The notes beneath the pieces were generated by a model. That model had not been told where the DNA came from. It saw nothing but the letters and a program-made list of their open reading frames with translations, and made no database searches. This document shows, in pieces, positions 54,208-63,464 of a stretch of DNA of 64,000 bases. The stretch is taken from positions 1 to 64,000 of the forward strand of contig NZ_JBNPXI010000001.1 in NCBI RefSeq assembly GCF_050433385.1. The letters run 5' to 3'. Numbering within the stretch: the stretch's first letter is position 1; every line of letters begins with the position of its first letter. The position numbers were made by a program, and so were the translations under genes. This DNA comes from Brassicibacter mesophilus (GTDB lineage: Bacteria > Bacillota > Clostridia > Tissierellales > Proteiniboraceae).

Positions 54208-55447
54208 ATTTATTCATAAAAGCCTCTATATCTTCTATGTTCTTTATAATATTTGATGATAAATTATCACAGCCATTTTCAGTGACAACAACATTATCTT
54301 CTATTCTAATTCCTATTTTTTCTTCTTCTATGTATAATCCAGGTTCTACAGTTAAAACCATACCGGGCTGTAAACAAACATCATAATCCCCAACGTCATG
54401 AGTATCTAACCCTAAATAATGACTCACTCCATGATAATAGTATTTTGATATTTCAGAGTCTTCTTTTATTAATCCTATTTTCTTACATTCTTCGGCTAAT
54501 ACTTTCTTGGTAACATTATTTAACTCCCTAAAAGGTAACCCTGGCTTTACTGCTTTTATTGTCTCAAGCTCAGCCTTTAACACAATCTCATATATTTGCT
54601 TCTGTCTATCAGTAAACTTGCCATTTATAGGAAATGTCCTTGATATGTCTGCACAATAATTTTTATACTGTGCCCCTAGGTCAAAAAGAATAAGCTCATT
54701 TTCCTTAATCTCACAGTTATTCTTATCATAGTGTAAAACAGTAGCATTCTCACCTGAAGCTGCTATTGTCTTAAAAGCAAACCTCTTTGATCCAAGTGTT
54801 TTTATCTCAAAATCAAAATATGCCTCTAGTTGATATTCTAACATACCTGGCCTTGCATTCCTCATAAGACTCTTAATACCTTTATTAGTAATAGAAATTG
54901 CATTTTTTATCATTTCTATTTCTTCCTTAGTTTTTACCATTCTTAACTTAGCAATCTTATGATAAATATTTTTTATTCTTAAATAAGGATACCTTTCAGC
55001 AACATCATTAGCAAACTTCAATGCAGGAGTACTAATTGAGTCCCATCCACGTTTCTCGAGATCAAGATATATCTTAGAATATTCACCTCTTAACATAAGG
55101 CTATTAAAAAAGTTTTTAAAATTACTTATAGCTTCTATGTTTTCTATTCCAGAAATTTCTCTCGCCTCTTCTTGCGTCATCCTTTTTCCTGTCCATTTTT
55201 CCTCAAGTGGAGTTACTTTTTCAATAAACAGTGTTTCCTTAGTCTCACCGTTGTTCTTGTAAATAAGTAGTGCAAAGTTCTCTCTTTCTGTACCCGTCAT
55301 ATAATAAAAGTTCTTATTTACGACAAATTCATATACCTCGTCCGCAGATTTTTGAGGAGCAGATCCAGAGAATAGTACTAGTAAGGAATTGTCTCCAATA
55401 CTATCAGTTAACTTTTTTCGATTGTTTTTAAAAAAATCTTTTTTCAC
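54206..55447 (-). CDS. pepP: Xaa-Pro aminopeptidase
   Basis: The 413-residue M24 peptidase (PepP type) removes N-terminal residues before proline. It has an N-terminal creatinase-like domain (LLVLFSGSAPQKSADE) and the metal ligands Asp in FDLGAQYKNYCADISRTF (two Asp), His in YYHGVSHYLGLDTHD, and Glu in TVEPGLYIEEEKIGIRIED. The start is GTG behind GGATGGTGATATA. Cytoplasmic. Confidence 0.95.
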   Translation of the reverse strand: MKKDFFKNNRKKLTDSIGDNSLLVLFSGSAPQKSADEVYEFVVNKNFYYMTGTERENFALLIYKNNGETKETLFIEKVTPLEEKWTGKRMTQEEAREISGIENIEAISNFKNFFNSLMLRGEYSKIYLDLEKRGWDSISTPALKFANDVAERYPYLRIKNIYHKIAKLRMVKTKEEIEMIKNAISITNKGIKSLMRNARPGMLEYQLEAYFDFEIKTLGSKRFAFKTIAASGENATVLHYDKNNCEIKENELILFDLGAQYKNYCADISRTFPINGKFTDRQKQIYEIVLKAELETIKAVKPGLPFRELNNVTKKVLAEECKKIGLIKEDSEISKYYYHGVSHYLGLDTHDVGDYDVCLQPGMVLTVEPGLYIEEEKIGIRIEDNVVVTENGCDNLSSNIIKNIEDIEAFMNK

Positions 55448-55484
55448 TATATCACCATCCTATTTTTATTTTAAAATTATGCTT

Positions 55485-55832
55485 TTATTTTTCTAATTCG
55501 ATAGAAAACTCTGCTGAATACTCAACTAGCTTTACTCTTAAAACATAGTTAGTATAATTCACTTCAAAATTAGTAATAGAAGACTGTAAGTCTATACTTC
55601 TAAGAAAATGAATAGTACATGTGTTTATTTCTTTTGACTTACTAAGCCTTATAATAATATTTTTTACAAGTGGAAATTGCATTCTTGAATTTATATACTT
55701 GGGCATTCCTGCTAGATTCAAATTTAAAGTTCTGTTATCTATGGGTATTATTATATCAATGTCACTTTCATCCTCATATAACACTCTAGTTTCAAAGTCA
55801 CTTTTAAGAAATAATCCGTATTTTTCAAACAT
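55485..55832 (-). CDS. Protein of unknown function
   Basis: The 115-residue soluble protein (starting MFEKYGLFLKSDFETRVLYE) has alternating beta-type sequence and no motif I recognise. The ATG follows AGGAGAACTATTG. It lies 15 bases from the hemerythrin gene on the same strand and is probably co-transcribed with it. PilZ was considered but its RxxxR and D/NxSxxG motifs are absent. Confidence 0.7.
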   Translation of the reverse strand: MFEKYGLFLKSDFETRVLYEDESDIDIIIPIDNRTLNLNLAGMPKYINSRMQFPLVKNIIIRLSKSKEINTCTIHFLRSIDLQSSITNFEVNYTNYVLRVKLVEYSAEFSIELEK

Positions 55833-55847
55833 CAATAGTTCTCCTAT

Positions 55848-56264
55848 CTAAACAATTCCCTTTTCATTAAAATAACTCTTATACTTAAAATCTGACTTTA
55901 AGATATGATTGCTAATCCAGTTTGCAACAAAATCAATCATATCTAATATTGTTCTCTTCTGCTTCTCATCAATATTTCCACTCTCAACCTCAACTAATTT
56001 ACCTATAAACTTATCATGTTCAATTTTATGCTGCTCAAGCAGTTGAAATTCATATTGCTTCATCAATTTTTCTTCATATTCAAAATGATACTTAGTATAA
56101 TCCTTTAAGCTATTTAATATCTGTACTAATTCATCGTAGTGGTCAAATCCATCGTCTAATATAGCTATATCATATAAATCTGAGCCAATTTCAAATAACC
56201 TTTTATGTTGAGCATCAATTTCTTCTATTCCTGTACAAAAAGAATCCTTCCATTTGAAAATCAT
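55848..56264 (-). CDS. Bacteriohemerythrin
   Basis: The 138-residue four-helix protein carries the full set of di-iron ligands: His20 (DAQHKRLFEIG), His60 and Glu64 (YHFEYEE), His79 and His83 (EQHKIEHDKF), His120 and Asp125 (NHILKSD). It binds oxygen reversibly and may protect anaerobic enzymes or sense oxygen. The ATG is six bases from GAGGAG; 20 upstream codons are not used. It lies upstream of the unknown gene at 55485. Confidence 0.96.
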   Translation of the reverse strand: MIFKWKDSFCTGIEEIDAQHKRLFEIGSDLYDIAILDDGFDHYDELVQILNSLKDYTKYHFEYEEKLMKQYEFQLLEQHKIEHDKFIGKLVEVESGNIDEKQKRTILDMIDFVANWISNHILKSDFKYKSYFNEKGIV

Positions 56265-56356
56265 AATTTCACTCCTCTTAATCATAATGTTACTCTTTAC
56301 TAAATTATAGCATTTTTTTATCAAAAATTGTAGTTATAAAACATCTAATTGGATGT

Positions 56357-56395
56357 AAAAAACAATCTATGTCGAGATGACACAGATTGTTTTTT
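56357..56395 (-). terminator. Terminator after the AOR-like gene
   Basis: AACAATCT-TGTC pairs with GACA-AGATTGTT with one internal mismatch, and T-runs lie on both flanks. Confidence 0.85.
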
Positions 56396-56416
56396 CAGCA
56401 AATATAACTTAATTTA

Positions 56417-57988
56417 TCACTTCATATCAAAGTACCTATAAAGAACCTTAACAAATTCGGGTATTCTTTTTTGAATACTGCTTGTTTTAGATTGTCTTTC
56501 AGCTTCAAGTTCATCACTTAAACATTTTAGACTATATTCTATTAAGTCTTTCTCTTTTATTTTTATTCCAGTCTTATAATAAAATAAATCTGATAACATA
56601 CCTATACCTTCTTGCTTATCAAAAAAAGCAAAAGAGGTAAACAAACAAAATCCCAGATTTTCTAGTGTTATCATGCTTGCATAAAGATATTCTAAGTCAT
56701 TTAAGTCCTCATATTCCTTTACCTTATATGGTAATGAAATATTAAACATATTTTCTTCGGTTATTGAAGGTTTGCTAACCATGTATTTAAGATTTTTTTT
56801 ATCATTATATAAACTATAAATTCCACGTGTAGTACTACACAATGTTCTTCCTTGAAGTGTGTCCTCATCTATTTCTTTCAAAGCATTAAGTATATCTTCT
56901 TTAGAATATGTTTTATTTAGCACCCTGGACATCAATGAGCAAGTGAATACAAACTCTACGCTATCTATGCCCAATTCAAAAGCTTCCCTATTTACATTAG
57001 AAGAAAATGACTTATCGTCAATTCCAAATTCTTTCTTTATCGCAGCATATACCTCACTTTCAGCAGGTGCTAAAAATACAGAATCATCACTTTTTGAATA
57101 CCTATTCAAGCATCCTACCACGCATAGAGGTGCACAAGTTTTATTTATTTTACAAACGCTATTCTGTTTATCAGTAGATTCATTTTTTATCTTATCCTCT
57201 TTGCTTTCAGCTTTATTCCACTGTTTTCCATCTTTCATCATTTTCATCAAAGTTATAGAACCGTATGCTGGCAGCGCATCGCCACACACTGGGTGTTCGA
57301 TTATAAGCTTAGTTAACTCTTTTCCAAGATTTTTTAATGCCTCTTCATCATGAGTTTTACTGTTAAAATGAAAGTCTGAAGAAATAGCAATTGCCTTTAT
57401 TCCTTTTGACCCTAATATATCTCCCATACCTCCTCTAGAACAATAGTAAGATGGAATGCCCTCCATATAAGTACTAAAAATAGAAGCTAGAGGTTGTACT
57501 CTTTCTCCAATAGGACCTATTCCTATCACTGACGATTTTTGACTGTATTTATTCCTTATATAGCTTATTGTTTCAGATACCTTTTTATTATATAATGAGC
57601 TATCTTCATGTATGACGATACTTTTGTCATCTATATGTATATATGCAACACTCTCATTACAACATCCTTTTATAACTATAGCATCTATATTAATTGATGC
57701 CATTTTTTGAGAAAAAGGGCCTGCAATATTGACATACTGAATACCATTTTCACTAGATTTTTTTGACGCAACAATTAATCTACCCGTACTAGGCACTAAT
57801 GTACCAGATAACAACCCGGGTACCATAACAATACAGTTTTTTTCATCATATCTATCTGTATTATACTCAGTGTTTTTAAGAACTAAATATGCTGCTAAAC
57901 CTCTTCCATAATGCATTGCATTTTCTAATTCATATTTTTCTTCATAAGAAGTTTTTGATGCTAAGTCTATATAAATTATTTTTCCCAA
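56417..57988 (-). CDS. Aldehyde:ferredoxin oxidoreductase-like protein
   Basis: The 523-residue protein follows the AOR fold: GRGLAAYLV near the start, TGRLIVASKKS, NIAGPFSQKMA and the pterin-binding SRGGMGDILGSKGIKAI (about 184-200). Cluster cysteines are Cys285, Cys289, Cys293 and Cys448 (ENLGFCLF). The first two are three apart; the family norm is two. It is shorter than typical AORs of about 600. It probably binds a tungstopterin and a 4Fe-4S cluster to oxidise aldehydes or reduce acids. It is the last gene of an ABC importer operon. TTG start behind AAGGGGG. Confidence 0.85.
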   Translation of the reverse strand: MGKIIYIDLASKTSYEEKYELENAMHYGRGLAAYLVLKNTEYNTDRYDEKNCIVMVPGLLSGTLVPSTGRLIVASKKSSENGIQYVNIAGPFSQKMASINIDAIVIKGCCNESVAYIHIDDKSIVIHEDSSLYNKKVSETISYIRNKYSQKSSVIGIGPIGERVQPLASIFSTYMEGIPSYYCSRGGMGDILGSKGIKAIAISSDFHFNSKTHDEEALKNLGKELTKLIIEHPVCGDALPAYGSITLMKMMKDGKQWNKAESKEDKIKNESTDKQNSVCKINKTCAPLCVVGCLNRYSKSDDSVFLAPAESEVYAAIKKEFGIDDKSFSSNVNREAFELGIDSVEFVFTCSLMSRVLNKTYSKEDILNALKEIDEDTLQGRTLCSTTRGIYSLYNDKKNLKYMVSKPSITEENMFNISLPYKVKEYEDLNDLEYLYASMITLENLGFCLFTSFAFFDKQEGIGMLSDLFYYKTGIKIKEKDLIEYSLKCLSDELEAERQSKTSSIQKRIPEFVKVLYRYFDMK

Positions 57989-57989
57989 A

Positions 57990-58760
57990 TTAAAATCCCC
58001 CTTCAATTCTTTTCATACTATTCATATAAGCTATAGTATAGTCATGCTTAGGAAACTGAATAATTTCGTTTTTTTCTCCAAACTCAACAAGTTTTCCCTC
58101 GTTTATCACAAATATCTCATCACACAAATTATTAATTACATAGATATCGTGAGTAATAACTAGAAATGTTATCCCAAAACGTTTATTAACATATCTAAAT
58201 ATTGAATTTATCTCTTTTTTGGATTTTTCATCTAGCATAGAAGTACATTCATCTGCAATAATAATTTTAGGGCGAGTAATCAATGCTCTAGCTATACACA
58301 ATTTTTGTCTTTGTCCACCACTTAAAGAATTTATTTTTCTTTTTCCAAATTCATTTATGTCAAGTCCTACTAGCTTCAAAGCATCAGAAATATCAAAAGT
58401 ATTCCTTCTTCTTCTTTTACAGATAATCTTAGGTTCATTAATTACTTCAAGAACACTACTGTTTTCTTCCATAGCAGCATAGGGGTCCTGAAAAATATAC
58501 TGTATAGAAGCACAATCATCAAAATCTCTTTTCTTCAATGTATCTAATTTTTTACTACCCAAAAAGATATCGCCTGTATCTGTGTGTTCTAGCCCAATAA
58601 TTAACCTTGCTATGGTTGTTTTTCCCGAACCGCTATCACCTATTAATGCCGCTATACAACCACTTTTTATTGATATATTAATACTTGACAGTACTTTTTT
58701 CTTAACGCTACTATTCGTATAGCTTTTACTTACATTAACAATTCTCAGTAAGTCACTCAT
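57990..58760 (-). CDS. Peptide/nickel-type ABC transporter ATPase (second)
   Basis: The 256-residue ATPase has Walker A GDSGSGKTTIA, Q-loop YIFQDPYAAM, signature LSGGQRQKLCIARAL and Walker B IIADECTSMLD, matching DppF/NikE. It lacks the C-terminal extension of about 70 residues usual in oligopeptide ATPases. The ATG eight bases from GGTGG is used. It overlaps the preceding ATPase gene by eight bases and ends one base before the AOR-like start. Confidence 0.93.
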   Translation of the reverse strand: MSDLLRIVNVSKSYTNSSVKKKVLSSINISIKSGCIAALIGDSGSGKTTIARLIIGLEHTDTGDIFLGSKKLDTLKKRDFDDCASIQYIFQDPYAAMEENSSVLEVINEPKIICKRRRRNTFDISDALKLVGLDINEFGKRKINSLSGGQRQKLCIARALITRPKIIIADECTSMLDEKSKKEINSIFRYVNKRFGITFLVITHDIYVINNLCDEIFVINEGKLVEFGEKNEIIQFPKHDYTIAYMNSMKRIEGGF

Positions 58761-59403
58761 AAGCATCACCACCTATTTCTATGACCTTATCCGCAATCAT
58801 TTGTGAAAAGCCTTTATGATGAGACACTACTAATATTGCACATCCTTCTGATCTTCGATGATTGAGAAAATCAATCATCTTTTCAAGTGTTATGTAGTCT
58901 ATAGCTGAAGATGGCTCGTCTAAAACAAAAAACTTAGGTTTTTTTATGAACCCCATTAGCATTACAAATCTCTGCTTCGTTCCTCCACTCAGTTCATATG
59001 GATACATTTTTTCAATGTCCTCATTTAATCCAAGCTGTTTGTAATACTTATGTATTGTTTCATAGTCTACAATTTCAGTTGATGCCTTTATCATGTCAAT
59101 ATGTTCTTTTAAAGAGAGAATCGGATTTAATCCACTTTGCGAATATTGTGGCATATAACTTATATGTTTAAAAAGCTCCTCTCCCCATTCTTTAATACCT
59201 TTACCAGCTATTTGAGCTGTTTTATATCTTACAGCTCCATTAAAAAACGGGTCAAACATTGAATTTAAAAGAGTAGTCTTACCACAACCACTTTCACCCA
59301 TCAAACAAACACATTCATTCTTACTAATGAATATATCAGGATAAGTTATCCATTTGCTTTGTTCTCTATAACTTACCATATAATCTACAAGACTCAATAC
59401 CAT
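58753..59403 (-). CDS. Peptide/nickel-type ABC transporter ATPase (first)
   Basis: The 216-residue ATPase has Walker A GESGCGKTTLL, Q-loop ISYMPQYSQ, signature LSGGTKQRFVMLM and Walker B FFVLDEPSSAID, placing it near DppD/NikD. It is much shorter than DppD (about 320) because it lacks the C-terminal domain. An ATG behind TAGGAGAATGGAA is used. It lies in the operon after the two permeases. Confidence 0.92.
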   Translation of the reverse strand: MVLSLVDYMVSYREQSKWITYPDIFISKNECVCLMGESGCGKTTLLNSMFDPFFNGAVRYKTAQIAGKGIKEWGEELFKHISYMPQYSQSGLNPILSLKEHIDMIKASTEIVDYETIHKYYKQLGLNEDIEKMYPYELSGGTKQRFVMLMGFIKKPKFFVLDEPSSAIDYITLEKMIDFLNHRRSEGCAILVVSHHKGFSQMIADKVIEIGGDAYE

Positions 59404-59413
59404 TTCCATTCTC

Positions 59414-60211
59414 CTAGCTTTCCTTATAAATATCAAATGTTAGCATAGATATAGAAGCAACTAAGGTACATATACAAACGACAGGTGGCAACAGGTACCA
59501 TATGAATGTACTATCACTAAATATACCTTCATAATCTAAAGCCATTTTTATCATCTTACCCCATGACTTTATCATAGGATTCCCTATACCGAAATATGAC
59601 AATGTAGCCTCGTACACAGCTGCTTTGCTACATTGTAAAATGAACATAGTAGAAACAGAAGGATATATTTCTTTCCATAGCTTCTTAAAAACATCAGTCA
59701 ATCTGCCCTTGAGAAGTAATGTATACTTTATTTTTTCTTTCTCTATTGCTAACTTAGCCTTAGGCCTTATTATTTTAGTTACTTTTGTCCATGATGTAAA
59801 AGATATTGCAATTACAGTATTCAAGAGAGTTGGTCGTGAATAAGTTGCAAAAAATAGAAGTATTATTATTTCAGGTATAATTATAAAAAAGTCAGTAATC
59901 TTCTTTATAAAGTCATCTATAACTCCACCGTAATAAGCTCCTATTACGGCTAAAAAAGTTCCAATAAGAGTAGAAAGTATCGATGCAGCTATTGATATGC
60001 CGATAGTCACTCTAAAACTTACTAATAGAATCGAAAAAATATCATGCCCCATCTCATCAGTACCCAATAAATGGTATAGTGATGGTTTTAAAAGTACATC
60101 AAAGCTAAAATTGTCCGGAGAATACGGAGCTAAATAAGGGCCAATAACAGCTATCAATATCATTGTTACTATTATAAATTTAACACTGTTTTTTCTTTTA
60201 ATTACACTCAT
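59414..60211 (-). CDS. ABC transporter permease (DppC type)
   Basis: The 265-residue permease starts MSVIKRKNSVKFIIVTMILI, has about six helices and the BPD_transp_1 motif region (ISFTSWTKVTKIIRPKAKLA). N-terminal features (YSPDNFSFDVLLKPSLYHLLGTDEMG, split here) match DppC/NikC permeases (LGTDxxGRD). The ATG follows GAGGTATTAAT. It pairs with the DppB-like gene two bases upstream. Confidence 0.93.
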   Translation of the reverse strand: MSVIKRKNSVKFIIVTMILIAVIGPYLAPYSPDNFSFDVLLKPSLYHLLGTDEMGHDIFSILLVSFRVTIGISIAASILSTLIGTFLAVIGAYYGGVIDDFIKKITDFFIIIPEIIILLFFATYSRPTLLNTVIAISFTSWTKVTKIIRPKAKLAIEKEKIKYTLLLKGRLTDVFKKLWKEIYPSVSTMFILQCSKAAVYEATLSYFGIGNPMIKSWGKMIKMALDYEGIFSDSTFIWYLLPPVVCICTLVASISMLTFDIYKES

Positions 60212-60212
60212 A

Positions 60213-61163
60213 TTAATACCTCGGACTAATTCTTTTTATGACAATTTCAAATATAATATTAATTACTATGCTGTAAACTCCTACAACTATAAGAATTCCT
60301 TGCAATAAAGGATAGTCATTATTCAAAGCAGAGAGCCTTAATAATGTCCCCATACCAGGATAAGAAAAAATCGCTTCTACAAACATAGTCCCTGACAGCA
60401 AATAAATGAAATGTATATTCAATTTACTTAATATCTCGGGTAATGCATTTCTTAAAATGTATTTGTATTTAATTAGCTTAATATCAACATTATTATAGTA
60501 TGCAAGCTTAATGTATCCTTCATTTTTTATATTTGAACATAAATTATATGTCAGAATAAATATAGATGGAGTTGATGATATAACTAGCACAATCACAGGC
60601 AAAGTAAGATGTTTCATAATATCTGCAGCATAATTTAATTTGCTTAGCCCTCCTACTGTGTAAGCTCCACTTGAAGGAAAAATATTTAACTTAAAACAAA
60701 ATAAGATTTGAGCAATTATAGCAATAATAAATACTGGAAATGCCTGTGTTATAGTAAAAAATTGCATCCATTTTTTCTCTCTCTTCATGTTTTGTTTAAT
60801 TGATATATTAAGTCCAAAACAGATTCCTATGATTGAAGATATACAAAGAGATATACCAGATAATAATAGTGTCCACTTAGCGCGCCCTAAGATAATATCA
60901 CTAACTGGCGCTCTGAAGTAAAAAGAATACCCAAAATCTAGCCGCATTAACTGACCTAAATATGTAAAGAATTGATCAAATATTCCTTTGTCAACATTAT
61001 AGTAATCACTAAAAATTACAAAAGTTTCTTCAGACATTACAGAATTTAGTGCATGTACATCTGAATCATATAAAAAAAGAGGACTTCCCGGGATTAACCT
61101 GGGAAGTATAAAACTCATTAATATGATCAAACACAAGAAAAATGAACTTTTTGCGATCCTCAT
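60213..61163 (-). CDS. ABC transporter permease (DppB type)
   Basis: The 316-residue permease has an N-terminal helix ending LPRLIPGSPL, as in DppB/NikB, then about five more helices with the EAA-like loop (YNNVDIKLIKYKYILRNALP). The ATG lies seven bases from AGGAGA. It is coupled to the binding-protein gene, whose stop is only two bases upstream. Confidence 0.94.
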   Translation of the reverse strand: MRIAKSSFFLCLIILMSFILPRLIPGSPLFLYDSDVHALNSVMSEETFVIFSDYYNVDKGIFDQFFTYLGQLMRLDFGYSFYFRAPVSDIILGRAKWTLLLSGISLCISSIIGICFGLNISIKQNMKREKKWMQFFTITQAFPVFIIAIIAQILFCFKLNIFPSSGAYTVGGLSKLNYAADIMKHLTLPVIVLVISSTPSIFILTYNLCSNIKNEGYIKLAYYNNVDIKLIKYKYILRNALPEILSKLNIHFIYLLSGTMFVEAIFSYPGMGTLLRLSALNNDYPLLQGILIVVGVYSIVINIIFEIVIKRISPRY

Positions 61164-61165
61164 TA

Positions 61166-62824
61166 CTAATTCTCCTGTCCCTCTTTCCATTCTCCATTTA
61201 CAAAAATAAGCTTATTTTGTATAGTAGGCACAGCTATAGCAACTCCATCCTTGGTAAAAAACCATCCATCAAACTTTTGTTGATTATATGCAAAAGTTAT
61301 TTTCTTATAGTATATTGTTAAAGTCGGAAGTTCTTCTGCAATAATTTTTTGCATTTCGGCTACCTGCTCATATCTTTTTTTATTATCTAACTCTTTAAGC
61401 TGCATTGCAAAATAAGTATCAAATTCTTCATTTGACCAACTCTTGCCACCCTGAGTAGTAATTGTCGGAGTAGAACCCATAGTAACATCATTTGAAGCAA
61501 ATCTAGCTAACAAAACAGGATCTCCACCAAATGAACCATGTCCATTTAAAGCAATGTCAAACTTGCCATCCTTAATCATAGGATCGACACTCTTAACATC
61601 CATTGCTTTTACTTCCAACCCTATCCCTATGTCTTCTAAGTATTTTTTCATCATTTCGGCTTCTCTAACTTTATCTTCTGGTACTAGCATTTCAAGCTTA
61701 ATATCTTCTCCATTATACTCTCTAATGCTATTTTCATTATTATCTTTTATATCAATATCATCTAATATCTGCTTAGCTTTTTCAGGATTAAATTCATACT
61801 GTTTAACTCCACTGTAGTACCATTCGGAGTCGGGATGAATATGACCAGGATTTCCTGCCAAAGTGCTATTTCTAGTTGCTTTTTCTACAATTTCTGGTCT
61901 ATTAATAGCATAATATAATGCTTGCCTAAAATCTTTATTGTTAAAAATAGGCTTGTCAAAATTAAAGTAAAGTCTTAAAACCCAAAAACCTGGGCCTTCT
62001 ACTACTTTAAATTTACCTTCTTTCTGTAATTCCATTGCTTCACCATACTTGATTTGCTGAGCTGCATCAATTTCTCCATTAACTAATGATTCTTTAGCGT
62101 TTGAATTAGCTGTTAGTATAAGTTTATCAATAGCTGGTTTTCCTAAGAAATATTTATCGTTTGCTTTATATATGTAACTTCCCGTATTCTTATCATAGCT
62201 TTCAAGCATCAATGGTCCTGAGCCTATCACGGCTTCAGGCGTATTAAATTTCTCTGGTTCTTCTATGTTCTCCCATATATGTTTTGGCATTATTGGAACA
62301 TTACCAGCTACATCTGTTATAAAAGGAGCATAGACATCTTTTAGATAGATTTTTACTGTATGCTCATCTACTGCATCTACTTTATCTATCATATTTAGAT
62401 AAACCCATTGATGAGGGTGATCTATTAAGTACTCATATGAAAATTTAACATCCTCTGCTGTAACTGATTTTCCATCAGTAAATTCTGCATTTTCATGTAA
62501 ATAGAACGTCCAGACCTTGTTATCATCTGATACCTTCCACTCTTTAGCTAATAGTGGGACTACACCTTTATCGTCTTTCCATGTTAAAGTGTCAAATATA
62601 AAACTCATAAGAAGATATCCTCTTCCTCTCGATGAGACAGTATAAACTGATGGATATCCCAAATTATCTCCGTCCATCCTTATGATTTTTTCTTGTATTT
62701 CATTTTGCTGAGTTTCTACACTGCTTTGTGACGAATCCTTTTTAACATCTTTACTTGTTGAAGTACACCCTACAATGGAAAACAATAATACAAAAATCAT
62801 TACCAACGCTAAAACTCTTTTCAA
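61166..62824 (-). CDS. ABC transporter substrate-binding lipoprotein (family 5)
   Basis: The 552-residue lipoprotein has a signal peptide with a lipobox ending IVGC (Cys20). The SBP_bac_5 fold follows: LTWKDDKGVVPLLAKEWKVS, FYLHENAEFTDGKSVTAEDV, LYYAINRPEIVEKA. It delivers peptides, nickel or a similar small ligand to the permeases next to it. No nickel- or heme-specific residue is obvious. It heads the six-gene operon. The gap upstream (62825-62966) should hold the promoter. Confidence 0.95.
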   Translation of the reverse strand: MKRVLALVMIFVLLFSIVGCTSTSKDVKKDSSQSSVETQQNEIQEKIIRMDGDNLGYPSVYTVSSRGRGYLLMSFIFDTLTWKDDKGVVPLLAKEWKVSDDNKVWTFYLHENAEFTDGKSVTAEDVKFSYEYLIDHPHQWVYLNMIDKVDAVDEHTVKIYLKDVYAPFITDVAGNVPIMPKHIWENIEEPEKFNTPEAVIGSGPLMLESYDKNTGSYIYKANDKYFLGKPAIDKLILTANSNAKESLVNGEIDAAQQIKYGEAMELQKEGKFKVVEGPGFWVLRLYFNFDKPIFNNKDFRQALYYAINRPEIVEKATRNSTLAGNPGHIHPDSEWYYSGVKQYEFNPEKAKQILDDIDIKDNNENSIREYNGEDIKLEMLVPEDKVREAEMMKKYLEDIGIGLEVKAMDVKSVDPMIKDGKFDIALNGHGSFGGDPVLLARFASNDVTMGSTPTITTQGGKSWSNEEFDTYFAMQLKELDNKKRYEQVAEMQKIIAEELPTLTIYYKKITFAYNQQKFDGWFFTKDGVAIAVPTIQNKLIFVNGEWKEGQEN

Positions 62825-62966
62825 TTAATCCCCCTCCTAGTTGTCTATACAATATATTCTAGTTAATTTTAACATGTATGATTACAGAAGTTTAATTGAT
62901 AATTTCTATTGACTTTGTATTGCCCATTCCTTCTATCTATAGTAGTAATATTCTCTTAACAAAAAA

Positions 62967-62991
62967 AGGAGAGCTTTTTAATCTAGCTCCC
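62967..62991 (-). terminator. Terminator after small membrane protein gene
   Basis: On the minus strand GGGAGCT/AGCTCTC forms a seven-pair stem (one G-T), followed by seven T residues. Confidence 0.75.
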
Positions 62992-63016
62992 GTAAAAATT
63001 TACTTATGCTTTATTC

Positions 63017-63283
63017 TTATACATGTCTTAAATTTAAAAATGCTACTACTAGCAACCCTCCATTTAAAATTATAATCAGATAATCGTAAATATTAACAAC
63101 TGCTATTCTATTAACAAATCTATATATAGACCAAATAAATAAAATTAGGAATATATTCGTTGTTATTTTCATGATCTTTTTTTCTAAGGATGCTTTGAAT
63201 TTTAGAATCGGAAAAAAGGTATTAAGAATTAGTGTTATATATAGAAATATTATAATATAGTTGATTATTTTAATTAATCTCAT
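63017..63283 (-). CDS. Small membrane protein of unknown function
   Basis: The 88-residue protein has three hydrophobic helices (about residues 5-25, 38-55 and 65-84; for example IINYIIIFLYITLILNTFF). The ATG is seven bases from GAAGGAGA; an upstream extension in frame is not used. A terminator follows. No family recognised; it could be a three-helix membrane protein with a phage or immunity role, but nothing shows this. Confidence 0.65.
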   Translation of the reverse strand: MRLIKIINYIIIFLYITLILNTFFPILKFKASLEKKIMKITTNIFLILFIWSIYRFVNRIAVVNIYDYLIIILNGGLLVVAFLNLRHV

Positions 63284-63464
63284 AGATATTTCTCCTTCAC
63301 TAAATATGTAGGGTATATGCATATGTAATATATTCCACAAAAATAGATTTTTACCTTTATATTTAATAATATCTAGTAACAACATCTTTAATTAAACAAT
63401 ACAATAAGTACTAACAAAGTATATATTATATACCTAGACTATTTCTGTGAAAGGGGTGAAATAA

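Noticed and set aside
55485..55832. PilZ domain
   Set aside because: The c-di-GMP-binding RxxxR and D/NxSxxG motifs are not present.
56859..57353. 164-codon plus-strand open frame inside the AOR-like gene
   Set aside because: It is a shadow of the real minus-strand gene, serine/phenylalanine-rich and without a ribosome site or neighbours in that direction.
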